From Sphingomonas sp. BGYR3 (GTDB lineage Bacteria > Pseudomonadota > Alphaproteobacteria > Sphingomonadales > Sphingomonadaceae), in contig NZ_JANZNT010000002.1 in NCBI RefSeq assembly GCF_025153455.1, positions 496,001 through 560,000 on the forward strand: a DNA stretch of 64,000 nt. Reading direction: 5' to 3'. The notes beneath the pieces were generated by a model. That model was not told the DNA's origin. It searched no databases and worked only from the letters and a program-made list of their open reading frames with translations. Position numbers and translations under genes: made by a program. This document shows positions 34,394 through 42,753 of this stretch, piece by piece (the first letter of the stretch is position 1; every line of letters begins with the position of its first letter).

Positions 34394-35440
34394 TCAGCGC
34401 ATCGGCATGAATCCGGCAGCGGGGCTTGGCGGCGCTGCTGCCGGAGGAGCCGCCGCTGGCGGGTTGTCCAGTGTTGCTGCGGGCAAGCCCGGCGGCCGGG
34501 CATCGCCCACATCCTCGCCGATCGGCACGCGGTGGATCAGGGAATAGGCAAGCCCCTCCATCGCCAGGTCATGGCCCGATAGCCGCCAGCGCGGCGTCAG
34601 GTTGATCAGACGCTGAAATTTCGGCGTCGCCTCGAACCCGGCATTCATCGCATCGGTCAGCCCGGCGCCGGTCATCTCCCCGACCTTCCTGCCCATCAAC
34701 AGGATGCCGCTCCATGCCCCATGGGCCAGCACGGCATCGCGGGCAAACCGCCCCATCGCGCGGGCCAGGATCGTCAGCCGCTCGGCCCGGCCTGCCGGCA
34801 GGCCAGGGACGTTCCAGGCGGCATCGTCGTGCGACAGGGCAAGCACATTTTCCCACGTCGCCGAACGGCGGGACCGCGCGCGAAGCGACCGGGCGAGCAC
34901 ATCATCCTCTTCGCTTTCCGGCGGAAAGCCGCAATGGCCCATTTCGGTTTCCAGCATCCGCACCGTGCCCGTGCGGTCCACATCGATGACGGCCAGCCCG
35001 ACCCCGAAATCGATATGCGCAACCAGCCAGCGGCCCTGTTGCGTCATGACCGGATCCCCGCTGTTGCGCGACAAGGCTTCGAAACGGACGCCATGTCCGC
35101 CAATGGCTGCCCAGGCGTGGACCGCAACATCGTTGATGATCTGAGGATCAGAGCGGAAGATGGATTGCAGGCCGGACCGGGTAATCATCCATCGGCCTCT
35201 GGCGATGGCGATCGTGTCGCCATGGGTCGCACCGATAATGGCAATGGCGGCAGAGGCACCGGTCAACGGACGGCCGGTTTCGCGTTCATATCGCATCAAC
35301 GCGTCCGTCAGCGTGGGCAGGTCCGCCATCGCCCAGCTTGCCTCTTGTTCCGGACGGCCGGCTGCGTTGATCCAGGCAAGCCTGATCTGCGTTTCGCCAA
35401 CCGAGACGGCAAGGCGCGGCGCGCCCCCCGATCCATCCAT
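34394..35440 (-). CDS. Glucokinase-family protein with degenerate ATP motifs
   Basis: A 348-aa protein that aligns by eye along its length with proteobacterial glucokinase (Glk). The catalytic Asp seems kept (QIINDVAVHAW; IND of E. coli). The phosphate-binding loop DVGGTN is SVGETQ (residues 13-18), the GAGTGLGVA loop is HIDFGVGLAV, and EGGHVDF is EMGHCGF. Loss of the glycine-rich loops makes ATP binding doubtful. A Pro/Ala-rich tail of about 35 residues follows. It is the last gene of a minus-strand run with topoisomerase IB and mscS. It may be a pseudo-kinase with another role. Confidence 0.7.
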   Translation of the reverse strand: MDGSGGAPRLAVSVGETQIRLAWINAAGRPEQEASWAMADLPTLTDALMRYERETGRPLTGASAAIAIIGATHGDTIAIARGRWMITRSGLQSIFRSDPQIINDVAVHAWAAIGGHGVRFEALSRNSGDPVMTQQGRWLVAHIDFGVGLAVIDVDRTGTVRMLETEMGHCGFPPESEEDDVLARSLRARSRRSATWENVLALSHDDAAWNVPGLPAGRAERLTILARAMGRFARDAVLAHGAWSGILLMGRKVGEMTGAGLTDAMNAGFEATPKFQRLINLTPRWRLSGHDLAMEGLAYSLIHRVPIGEDVGDARPPGLPAATLDNPPAAAPPAAAPPSPAAGFMPMR

Positions 35441-35509
35441 CCCCCGTCCCCCGCCTATGATTGTCGTGCGTTGTCAGCATCGTATCACGGCAGGGCGATT
35501 AAGATAGCG

Positions 35510-36682
35510 CTAACCTGCTTCCGGCCCGTCCTGGATGCTCCGACGGGGGTAAGGTTCGGCATAGGGCATGATCATCCGGCCGGCCGGATCGGCGGTGAAC
35601 GTCGTCTGAGTGGGATAGGCGAACTCGATGCCCTCTGCGGTAAAGCGGGACAGGATGGCCAGGCCGACCGACGACCGTTTGTCGTAAAAGCTCTGATAAT
35701 CCGGTCCCGGCGTGTCGAATTCGACCTCGAAATCCAGGCTGGACGCGCCGAACCCGACAAAGCCGGCGCGCACGAACAGGGCGCCGGCTTCCTCGATCGT
35801 TTCCTGCAGGATTTCAGGGATCCGGGCGCAGCGGTCGGCGGGCGTCTGATAGATCACCCCCAGCATCCATTTCTGGCGTCGATAGGTCCGCTGCGTGTTG
35901 TTGCCGATCTGCTTTTCCAGAAGGTTCTTGTTGCTGATGATCAGCTCTTCGCCGGTCAGCGCGCGGATGCGGGTGGATTTCAGGCCGATCGCCTCGATCG
36001 TGCCGCTTGTCGTGTCAAAGGTCACGGCATCGCCGCGCCGGAACGGCTTGTCAAAGATGATGGATAGGGCGGCGAACAGGTCGGCAAAAATGCCCTGCGC
36101 GGCTAGGCCGATGGCAATGCCGCCCACGCCAAGCCCCGCGACCAGACCGGTGACATTGACCCCCAGATTGTCCAGGACGACGATCAGCGCGATGGCGAAC
36201 AGGGCGACGGTGACGAGCAGCCGGATAATGCCGATGGCGGTGCCCAGCGTCTCGCTGGAATGATCGCCCTCCGTCCGTTTTTCGACCACGCCCAGAATGA
36301 TCTCGCGCGCCCAGATCGCGGCCTGAAATACCGCGGCGATGGTGAACAGGAACCGGACGGTCGCAATCACCGGCTGGGGGGCATGGGCATATTCGACGAC
36401 CAGTTCGGCCGACACCATGATGATGAACAGATGCCCGGTTTTGCTGATCGCCCGGCCCAGGATCGTGCCCCATCCCATTGGCCCTGGCGTGCGTTCGCAC
36501 AGGCGCATCCCCCATCGACGGGCAATGTGCAGCACGGTGAAGATCAGGGCGGCGACACCCAGCCCGATCAGCGCCTGCAACCAATAGGTCGTCAGCCACA
36601 GCACGCTGGAATCGACCAGCGCCTGGGCATTCTGCTGCACGGCATCGGCCGACAATTCGGTTTCGACGATGGCGTTGCTCAT
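35510..36682 (-). CDS. MscS-family mechanosensitive channel
   Basis: A 390-aa inner-membrane protein. Several hydrophobic helices (about residues 30-190) lead to the MscS pore helix signature, GLGVGGIAIGLAAQGIFADLFAALSI, then IIFDKPFRRGDAV at the start of the cytoplasmic beta domain. ALTGEELIISNKNLL and the rest of the vestibule are typical. It opens under membrane tension to release solutes during osmotic downshock. It lies 14 bp after topoisomerase IB. Confidence 0.93.
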   Translation of the reverse strand: MSNAIVETELSADAVQQNAQALVDSSVLWLTTYWLQALIGLGVAALIFTVLHIARRWGMRLCERTPGPMGWGTILGRAISKTGHLFIIMVSAELVVEYAHAPQPVIATVRFLFTIAAVFQAAIWAREIILGVVEKRTEGDHSSETLGTAIGIIRLLVTVALFAIALIVVLDNLGVNVTGLVAGLGVGGIAIGLAAQGIFADLFAALSIIFDKPFRRGDAVTFDTTSGTIEAIGLKSTRIRALTGEELIISNKNLLEKQIGNNTQRTYRRQKWMLGVIYQTPADRCARIPEILQETIEEAGALFVRAGFVGFGASSLDFEVEFDTPGPDYQSFYDKRSSVGLAILSRFTAEGIEFAYPTQTTFTADPAGRMIMPYAEPYPRRSIQDGPEAG

Positions 36683-36696
36683 TCACACATTCCCGT

Positions 36697-37716
36697 TCAC
36701 GCAGCCTTTGCGGTCGGCTGACATGCCCCGTCGCACGCGTCAAGAAACGCGATCAGGCCGCGCTCGGCCCGGGAAAGGTGGCGGGTGGCGCGCGGCAGGG
36801 TCATTCGCGGGCCGTTCAGCCCCGCGCCGCCCCTGCACCGGTCGATCAGCAAGGGGTGGACATAGGATTTGCGCGCAATCGCCGGTGTGTTGCCCAGCGC
36901 CGCCACGACCGGTTCCAGCATCGCCTTCAGCGTCGGCGGCTCGTCACTGGCGACCAGCAGTTCATAGGCGATGACGCTGGCGCCCCAGGTGCGGAAATGC
37001 TTGGCGGTAAAGCCATCGCCCATCGCCGCGCGGATATATTCATTGACGTGGGACGAGGTTACGGGATGCGCCTCGCCGGCATCGTCGACCCATGCGAACA
37101 GATGCTGGCCCGGCAGGTCCTGACACCGCCGGACGAACCGGGTCAGCGACCCGTCGGTGATGGTCAGCACGCGCCGACGCCCGGATTTGGCGGTATAGGC
37201 CAGCCTTAGCCGGTTGCCGGTCAGCCGGGCGTGCCGGCGGCGAAGGGTGGTCGCGCCGAAACTCTTGTTGGTTCTGGCATAATCCTCGTTCCCCACGCGC
37301 ACCCGGCCCAGGTCGAGCAGGCGGACGACCGCCGCAATGGCACGCTCACGGCACAGGGTGCGCTTTGCGAGGTCGCGGGCCACCTGTGCGCGCAGCTTTG
37401 GCAGCGCTGCTCCAAACCGGGCGCATGCGCCGAACTTTGCGGCTTCCCGCTCCGCGCGGAAATCGGGGTGATACCGATATTGCTTGCGACCGCGCTCATC
37501 GATGCCCGTCGCCAGGATATGGCCGTCATCCTGGGCGCAGAACCATGCGTCGCGATAGGCGGGGGGCAGGGCGATGGCGTTTAGCCGGGCAATCGTCGCC
37601 TTGTCGCGGATCAGCCGCCCGTCCGGCATCCGATACCGCCACGGCCCGTCGCCGCGCCGTTCCCGCGTGATGCCCGGTTCGCTGTCATCGCTATAGCGCA
37701 GGCACGTGTCTGTCAT
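36697..37716 (-). CDS. DNA topoisomerase IB (poxvirus/eukaryal type)
   Basis: Relaxes supercoils via a 3'-phosphotyrosyl intermediate. 339 aa from the second ATG at 37716; GAGG lies 6 nt upstream of it, whereas the first ATG at 37722 abuts the site. Catalytic residues: Arg/Lys in the N-terminal part, HFRTWGASVIAYELL (His and Arg) near residue 240, and the nucleophile Tyr in AIARKSYVHPLLID near residue 298. It is the bacterial form of the eukaryal/poxviral enzyme. It heads a minus-strand group with mscS. Confidence 0.92.
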   Translation of the reverse strand: MTDTCLRYSDDSEPGITRERRGDGPWRYRMPDGRLIRDKATIARLNAIALPPAYRDAWFCAQDDGHILATGIDERGRKQYRYHPDFRAEREAAKFGACARFGAALPKLRAQVARDLAKRTLCRERAIAAVVRLLDLGRVRVGNEDYARTNKSFGATTLRRRHARLTGNRLRLAYTAKSGRRRVLTITDGSLTRFVRRCQDLPGQHLFAWVDDAGEAHPVTSSHVNEYIRAAMGDGFTAKHFRTWGASVIAYELLVASDEPPTLKAMLEPVVAALGNTPAIARKSYVHPLLIDRCRGGAGLNGPRMTLPRATRHLSRAERGLIAFLDACDGACQPTAKAA

Positions 37717-37822
37717 CGGCATCCTCGGTTCGCCGCATCAATGCGCAATTTGTCGCATCGTTCCGGGAACAGGACCCGCCGCCATCGGTTTGCGGGACAG
37801 GTGCATGACAAGGAGACGGACC

Positions 37823-38380
37823 ATGGCGGAACTTGACGGCGTAAAGGTACTGATGCTGGCGACGGACGGGTTTGAGCAGTCGGAACTGTTCGATCCGCGT
37901 CAGGCGCTGATCGATGCAGGCGCACAGGTGATTCTGGCTTCCCTGAAACGCGATGCCATTCGCGGTGTCATCCACGACCAGCCGGGCGATCGGGAAATTA
38001 CCCCTGACCTGACCCTGGATGAGGTCGAAGAGGGCGATTACGACGCGCTGCTGCTGCCCGGCGGCCTGGCCAATCCCGATGCGCTGCGCATCAACGACCG
38101 TGCGGTCGAAATCGTCGGCGCGTTTTGCGACGATGGCAAGACGGTGGCCGCGATCTGCCACGCCCCCTGGCTGCTGGTCGAGGCGGATGTGGTCGATGGT
38201 CGTACCGTCACCAGCTGGCCGTCGGTTCGCACCGATCTGGCCAATGCAGGCGCCAATGTCGTGGACCGCGAAGTGGTGGTGGACGAAAACCTGATCACCA
38301 GCCGCAAGCCGGATGACATTCCCGCGTTCAACAAGGCGCTGATTCAGGCATTGGCCGACCAGATGGCCGACGCGGACTGA
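37823..38380 (+). CDS. PfpI/DJ-1 family protein (YhbO-like)
   Basis: A 185-aa protein of the DJ-1/PfpI superfamily. The nucleophile cysteine is in AAICHAPWLLVEA and the acidic partner in LLLPGGLANPDALR. Members are reported as stress-linked deglycases or glyoxalases, and some as peptidases. The start is the ATG at 37823 after AAGGAGA. It is divergent from topoisomerase IB (106 bp apart). The exact reaction is unknown. Confidence 0.88.
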   Translation: MAELDGVKVLMLATDGFEQSELFDPRQALIDAGAQVILASLKRDAIRGVIHDQPGDREITPDLTLDEVEEGDYDALLLPGGLANPDALRINDRAVEIVGAFCDDGKTVAAICHAPWLLVEADVVDGRTVTSWPSVRTDLANAGANVVDREVVVDENLITSRKPDDIPAFNKALIQALADQMADAD

Positions 38381-38488
38381 CCGCGTGTCGACAGGGGCTG
38401 CTGCGTCCCTCGACAGGCCGGGCATGGGTGCGGGTCGGATGCGACCCGGCCCTGAAACCGCTCATGCCACGCCCGTCGGGGCGGCAGT

Positions 38489-39853
38489 TCATGCCGCGGG
38501 GATGGCCGCTCCGGTGGCCTGCGCCCGGCGCATCGGCCGCCAGCCAAGCTCCGCCCGCTTGCGCGCCAGATAGGTGTCCAGGCCGATCTGCGCGCCGATC
38601 AGCATGTAGACGAACGGCTGATAGGCGATGCCGACGAATGCTGCGCCCAGCAGATAGATCATGTGGCCATGCTGAAGCGCGGTAGCTAGCGGGCTGATCC
38701 ATGCCTGATCCTCGCCCGCCCTGGCATAGCGGCGGCGGATCACCTCCATCCGCAACAGCCCGGCAAGCTGGATCACCAGCCACAGCGCCAGCCCGAAATA
38801 GCCCTGTTCGCCCAGCATCTCGAAATAGGAACTGTGATAGGCGCGGCCCGCATCCTGCACCGCGCGCCGCTCGACCGTGGCGTTGGCGCCCTGTTCGGCC
38901 ACCGTCACGGTGTCGAACGTCAGCCGGTTCTGGCGGTACGCCTCGAACCCGCCGCCCATGGGATTGTCGCTGACATAATCCAGCGTCCATTTCCACACGG
39001 CCAGCCGCGTGCTGGCGGATTGATCGCCCTTGTATTCCTTGATGGTCTCCATCCGCTGCGTGTACGCGCTGGGCAGGAACGGTATCGCTGCCAGGCCAAG
39101 CACCGCGGCCAGGCCGATATATATCAGCCGCCGCTTCGCATCGCGCAGCATCAGCACGGCCAGCAACCCGATGCACAGCAGTCCGGTTCGCGCCGACGTG
39201 CCGATGGGGATCAGCAGGCAGGAAAAGCACAGGGCATAACAGAACAGCTTGACGCGCCAGTCGGGGCGGAAAATCGTGCCATGTTTGCTGAACCACAGGA
39301 TCAGCGGGATGATGGTAATGGCAACGGCCGAGATCGTCGATCCTTCGTAAAGGCCGCTATTGTTGCTGACCATCAGGTCCAGCTGGCCATAGCCGCCGCC
39401 GGAACCCAACGTCTTGATCCCGCCCACGATGATGATCGATGCGGCCGACAGGATCATGAACAGCAGCAGCGCCTCGATCCTGAGGCGCGTGCGCAGCGTC
39501 AGCGGCAGGAAAGCGGCAAAGGCCAGCGACTTCCACGCCCATTCCCATTTATCCAGCGCCTCGACCGGGAAATCGGCATATTTCGTCGTGTATCCGCAAT
39601 AGGCCAGCAGCATCAGGATCAGAAACTGGCGCGGCGCAAACCGGACGTCGCGCTTGTCATCGAACATCAGCCAGCCGCCGACCGCCGCCGCCACCGCGAT
39701 CATCGAAATCGGCACCGAATTGAGCAGCAGATAGGTCAGCCGCTGCGGCGACACGATGTCGATATAGACATAGGTCAGGATGAACAGGAACGGCCGCCGC
39801 GCACCCGCGCCGAACAATGCGGCCAGGAACACGACAAAGACAAGGTCACGCAC
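38489..39853 (-). CDS. O-glycosylation ligase, exosortase A-system associated
   Basis: A 454-aa polytopic membrane protein, with about ten to twelve hydrophobic segments and a long periplasmic loop (about residues 240-330, including NPMGGGFEAYRQN and GRAYHSSYFEMLGEQGYFGLALWL) of the Wzy/WaaL ligase type. The N-terminus MRDLVFVVFLAALFGAGARRPFLFILTY is that of the putative ligase that accompanies exosortase A (XrtA) polysaccharide loci. The GTG start overlaps the preceding 53-aa gene. The rest of the XrtA cluster is not in this window. Confidence 0.85.
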   Translation of the reverse strand: MRDLVFVVFLAALFGAGARRPFLFILTYVYIDIVSPQRLTYLLLNSVPISMIAVAAAVGGWLMFDDKRDVRFAPRQFLILMLLAYCGYTTKYADFPVEALDKWEWAWKSLAFAAFLPLTLRTRLRIEALLLFMILSAASIIIVGGIKTLGSGGGYGQLDLMVSNNSGLYEGSTISAVAITIIPLILWFSKHGTIFRPDWRVKLFCYALCFSCLLIPIGTSARTGLLCIGLLAVLMLRDAKRRLIYIGLAAVLGLAAIPFLPSAYTQRMETIKEYKGDQSASTRLAVWKWTLDYVSDNPMGGGFEAYRQNRLTFDTVTVAEQGANATVERRAVQDAGRAYHSSYFEMLGEQGYFGLALWLVIQLAGLLRMEVIRRRYARAGEDQAWISPLATALQHGHMIYLLGAAFVGIAYQPFVYMLIGAQIGLDTYLARKRAELGWRPMRRAQATGAAIPAA

Positions 39854-40007
39854 CGGGCCGGTCCCCGCCGCCGCGCCGGCCCAGCCACCGCCGGGTCCGC
39901 TCGCCTGTTCCCGCGCGCTCGTCGTCCAGGTCCGGCCGGCGCAGCAACAGCCATGCCGCCAGCAGCATCAGGCCATGGGTCAGGCCAAGCGAGAAATTGT
40001 CGATCAT
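39846..40007 (-). CDS. 53-aa membrane protein before the ligase gene
   Basis: A short gene starting with ATG at 40007 and overlapping the ligase gene start by 8 nt. It has one hydrophobic helix (MIDNFSLGLTHGLMLLAAWLLLRR) and a basic tail rich in arginine. The overlap suggests coupled translation with the O-glycosylation ligase. The N-terminal half is better conserved-looking than the low-complexity tail, so it is probably real. Function unknown. Confidence 0.6.
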   Translation of the reverse strand: MIDNFSLGLTHGLMLLAAWLLLRRPDLDDERAGTGERTRRWLGRRGGGDRPGA

Positions 40008-40124
40008 GCGCGGCCGGCCTGCTTTCCCTGGGCGTCGCCCGACACCAACGGGCCGGGCGAACATCCCTGCAATAGCCGCTGCCGGTTGACGCGGCGTTAA
40101 ACACTGTCGTGGCAAGGGGACGGC

Positions 40125-41375
40125 ATGCGCATCCTGCACGTCCTCGACCACAGTCTGCCCGTTCACAGCGGATATACGTTCCGCACCCGCGCTATCCTTA
40201 AGGCGCAGGAACGGCTCGGCTGGACGGTTGCGGGGATCAGCGGACCGCGACAGCCCGATGCCCCCGCCGCGCCGATGCTGGCGCTGGTCGATGGCCTGCG
40301 CTTTTATCGCTCACCAGCGGTATCGCCCGCGCCCAGCCCGATCGGGGAATGGCGCGAAATCACCGGCTTTGCCCGTCACATCGAATCCGTGGCGCGGGAT
40401 TTCCGGCCGGATATCCTGCACGCGCACTCGCCCGTGCTGAACGCCGTTGCCGCCCGGATGGCCGCCCGCCGGCTCGGCCTGCCGCTGTTGTACGAAATCC
40501 GCGCCTTTTGGGAGGATGCGGCCGTGGGCAACGGCACGGGACGGGAGGGCAGCTTGCGCTATCGCCTGACCCGCCGGCTGGAAACGCGCGAGGTGCGGCG
40601 CGCCGATGCCGTGGCCGTGATTTGCGAAGGGTTGCGGGGCGACCTGATTGCGCGCGGCATTGCGCCGGACAAGATCATGGTGTCGCCCAATGGCGTCGAT
40701 CTGGACTTGTTCGGCGAACCTTCCCCGCGCGACGACGCGCTGGCCGCCACGCTCGGCCTGGAAAGCGCGGATGAGGTCGTCGGCTATATCGGCAGTTTCT
40801 ATGATTATGAGGGGCTGGATCACCTGATCGACGCCATGCCGCATCTGGTCGCCCGGCGGCCGCGCGCGCGGCTGTTGCTGGTCGGCGGCGGTCCCGTCGC
40901 CGATGCCCTGCGCGCCCGGGCGGCCGCTTCGTCGGCAGCGCACGCAATCCGATTTGTCGGGCGCGTGCCGCATGACGAGGTCGAACGCTATTACAGCCTG
41001 ACCGACATCCTTTGTTATCCGCGCAAGCGGATGCGGGTCACCGAACTGGTAACGCCGCTCAAGCCGCTTGAGGCCATGGCCCAGGGCCGGCTGGTCGCTG
41101 CATCGGATGTGGGCGGGCACCGCGAACTGATCCGCGACGGGGACACCGGCACATTGTTCCCGGCGGACGATCCCGCGGGCATGGCCGCCGCGCTCGCCGG
41201 ATTGCTGGCCGACCGGTCCGGCTGGGACGCCCGCCGCACCCGCGCCCGTGCATTCGTCGATGCCGAACGTAACTGGTCGTCAAATGTTTCTGGCTATCGT
41301 CCCGTTTACCAAAGGCTGGTCGATCGCAATCGGACGGATGGAAAATGGTCGCGTATCTCTCCCGTAAACGCTTGA
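40125..41375 (+). CDS. XrtA-system-associated glycosyltransferase (GT4)
   Basis: A 416-aa GT-B glycosyltransferase. The N-terminus MRILHVLDHSLPVHSGYTFRTRAIL is diagnostic of the PEP-CTERM/exosortase-A-associated group. C-terminal GT4 elements: SPNGVDLDLFG, GYIGSFYDYEGLDHLI, LLLVGGGPV and ELVTPLKPLEAMAQGRLVAASDVGGHREL with the EX7E-like motif. It builds an envelope or exopolysaccharide. It is divergent from the ligase/small-protein pair, and its 3' end overlaps the next gene by 31 bp. Confidence 0.88.
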   Translation: MRILHVLDHSLPVHSGYTFRTRAILKAQERLGWTVAGISGPRQPDAPAAPMLALVDGLRFYRSPAVSPAPSPIGEWREITGFARHIESVARDFRPDILHAHSPVLNAVAARMAARRLGLPLLYEIRAFWEDAAVGNGTGREGSLRYRLTRRLETREVRRADAVAVICEGLRGDLIARGIAPDKIMVSPNGVDLDLFGEPSPRDDALAATLGLESADEVVGYIGSFYDYEGLDHLIDAMPHLVARRPRARLLLVGGGPVADALRARAAASSAAHAIRFVGRVPHDEVERYYSLTDILCYPRKRMRVTELVTPLKPLEAMAQGRLVAASDVGGHRELIRDGDTGTLFPADDPAGMAAALAGLLADRSGWDARRTRARAFVDAERNWSSNVSGYRPVYQRLVDRNRTDGKWSRISPVNA

Positions 41376-42133
41376 TTTCTGCGCCCGGCATTGCCGGACT
41401 TGTCGCCGCGGCACTGGTCGTGACCGTGCTGGCGCTGGTGATGGCGGTGCCCGACTGGCGACTCGAATCGATCGTGATCGATTCGGGCCTGCCTGCGATC
41501 CTGCCTGCCGCAGCGCCGCCGCTGGGCATGACTGCGCGTGCAGCCATTGCGTTCTTCGGCGCTGTGATCGTCGGCGGCGCGGGCTGGGTAGTCGCCACGC
41601 TGGCCGTGCGCCACTGGCCGCGCCGCCCCGCCCGCCGGCTGCGCCGCGCGGCAAAGCTGGAAATCCGCCCCTCGGACGCGCATCCCGATGCCGCGCCGCG
41701 CCCGCCCGTTCACGCATCCCGCGAACTGGGCGATCCGCTGTGGCAGGAACGCGTGCGCATCGCGCCTGCCGCATCCGGCCTGCCCATCGCGCCTGTTGTG
41801 GCCGAGCCGGTCGAACGGCCGCTGCCGATCAACCTTGATCTGCCGCTGGCTGCGTTCGACCCCGATGCCATCCCGGCCGAGCCGCTGCCGCTGCCGCTGC
41901 CCAAGCCGCGCTTTGCTGCGCATGAGCGGATCGAAACGTTCGAACTCACCCCGCCGCCCGCCGCGCGCCAGCCCCGGCCAGTGCCGGAAGAGGCCATCGT
42001 AGCGCCCGCCACCGACGCGACGATCCAGGGCCTGCTGGCCCGGCTGGAAAGCGGCGTGGCCCGCCGTTCGGCACCGCCCGTTCGCGTGTTCGACGATACG
42101 CTGATGCAGCTGCGCCAGATGGCGGCGCGCTGA
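41345..42133 (+). CDS. Hypothetical membrane protein, Pro/Ala-rich
   Basis: A 262-aa protein of unknown function. Two membrane helices (about residues 14-34 and 63-87) enclose a short periplasmic loop. A long proline-rich cytoplasmic tail follows (RRPARRLRRAAKLEIRPSDA...PLPLPLPKPRF), ending in a short helical segment (TIQGLLARLESGVARR...TLMQLRQMAAR). The start lies inside the end of the glycosyltransferase gene, so it is translated from the same message. It may work with that enzyme, but this is only positional. Confidence 0.7.
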   Translation: MVAYLSRKRLISAPGIAGLVAAALVVTVLALVMAVPDWRLESIVIDSGLPAILPAAAPPLGMTARAAIAFFGAVIVGGAGWVVATLAVRHWPRRPARRLRRAAKLEIRPSDAHPDAAPRPPVHASRELGDPLWQERVRIAPAASGLPIAPVVAEPVERPLPINLDLPLAAFDPDAIPAEPLPLPLPKPRFAAHERIETFELTPPPAARQPRPVPEEAIVAPATDATIQGLLARLESGVARRSAPPVRVFDDTLMQLRQMAAR

Positions 42134-42145
42134 CCGGCGGCATCC

Positions 42146-42457
42146 TTAACCCTCGATCAGGGTCAGCGCCTCGATCTCCACCGCCGCCCGCCCGGCCGCA
42201 GCCGTCCGGCCCGTAACCGCCAGGTCGGCGACCAGATGCCCCGGCAACTGCCATTCCGCATCGGGCAGCGCCGCCAGCCATCGGGACAGGCGATCATCAT
42301 CGCCCGCCTCGATGCGATAGCCCACGCGCGACCCCTCGAACGTCGCGCTTGCCCAGGCGCGACTGGAGCGGGATGCGATGGTGATCGCGATGCCCGCCCG
42401 CTCTGCACTGGCCGTCATCGCCCGGCCCAGCGCGGTTGCCGCGTCCGGCCCGCGCAT
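42146..42457 (-). CDS. Hypothetical protein, second gene of a putative SOS unit
   Basis: A 103-aa soluble protein of unknown function. It has alternating strand/helix character (ITIASRSSRAWASATFEGSRVGYRIEAG, then RLSRWLAALPDAEWQLPGHLVADLAVTG, then VEIEALTLIEG). The ATG overlaps the stop of the preceding 67-aa gene as TGATG, so the two are translationally coupled. A LexA-type box sits in front of that unit. I do not recognise the family. Confidence 0.72.
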   Translation of the reverse strand: MRGPDAATALGRAMTASAERAGIAITIASRSSRAWASATFEGSRVGYRIEAGDDDRLSRWLAALPDAEWQLPGHLVADLAVTGRTAAAGRAAVEIEALTLIEG

Positions 42458-42660
42458 CACGCCGCCGCTCCGTTCCGGCCGCCATCCTGCCGATTGTTGC
42501 CGATGAACGCCTCGATCCGCCCGACCATTTCGGGCCGGGGTTCGCGGCCGTTCCGCATGTCCAGCACCAGCCGGGGATCGCGCGCCACCAGCCGCCCGAA
42601 CTTGGTCGGCGGCATCTGCTGATCGCGCAGGAACCGTTCGATTTTCCACAACATCTCCAT
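42457..42660 (-). CDS. Small HTH-like protein
   Basis: A 67-aa protein that is almost wholly a small helix-turn-helix-like domain: WKIERFLRDQQMPPTKFGRLVARDPRLVLDMRNGREPRPEMVGRIEAFIG. Similar short proteins are widespread in alphaproteobacteria and are thought to be DNA-binding, though I cannot name a characterised one. The start is the ATG at 42660. It is the first gene of a coupled pair and is divergent from the S24-type repressor gene, 94 bp apart, with a perfect LexA-type box between them. Confidence 0.72.
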   Translation of the reverse strand: MEMLWKIERFLRDQQMPPTKFGRLVARDPRLVLDMRNGREPRPEMVGRIEAFIGNNRQDGGRNGAAA

Positions 42661-42690
42661 CGCATTGACCCCCGTGAGTCGCTCCAATAT

Positions 42691-42705
42691 GTTCCTGAAA
42701 TGTTC
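42691..42705. promoter_or_regulatory. LexA-type SOS box (GTTC-N7-GTTC)
   Basis: The bases read GTTCCTGAAATGTTC: two GTTC repeats separated by exactly seven bases, the known LexA recognition pattern of alphaproteobacteria. The site lies 30 bp before the 67-aa gene and 48 bp before the S24 gene, in an AT-richer divergent control region. One perfect match in this spot is suggestive; in 64 kb, one or two could occur by chance. Confidence 0.6.
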
Positions 42706-42753
42706 TTTCAAATCCAACTTGTCTAGGAAAAATCCTTGGCCTATGACGGAACA

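Noticed and set aside
42736..42753. TTG start for the S24 regulator
   Set aside because: The ATG at 42754 is the more likely start, and the extra six residues do not look like family sequence.
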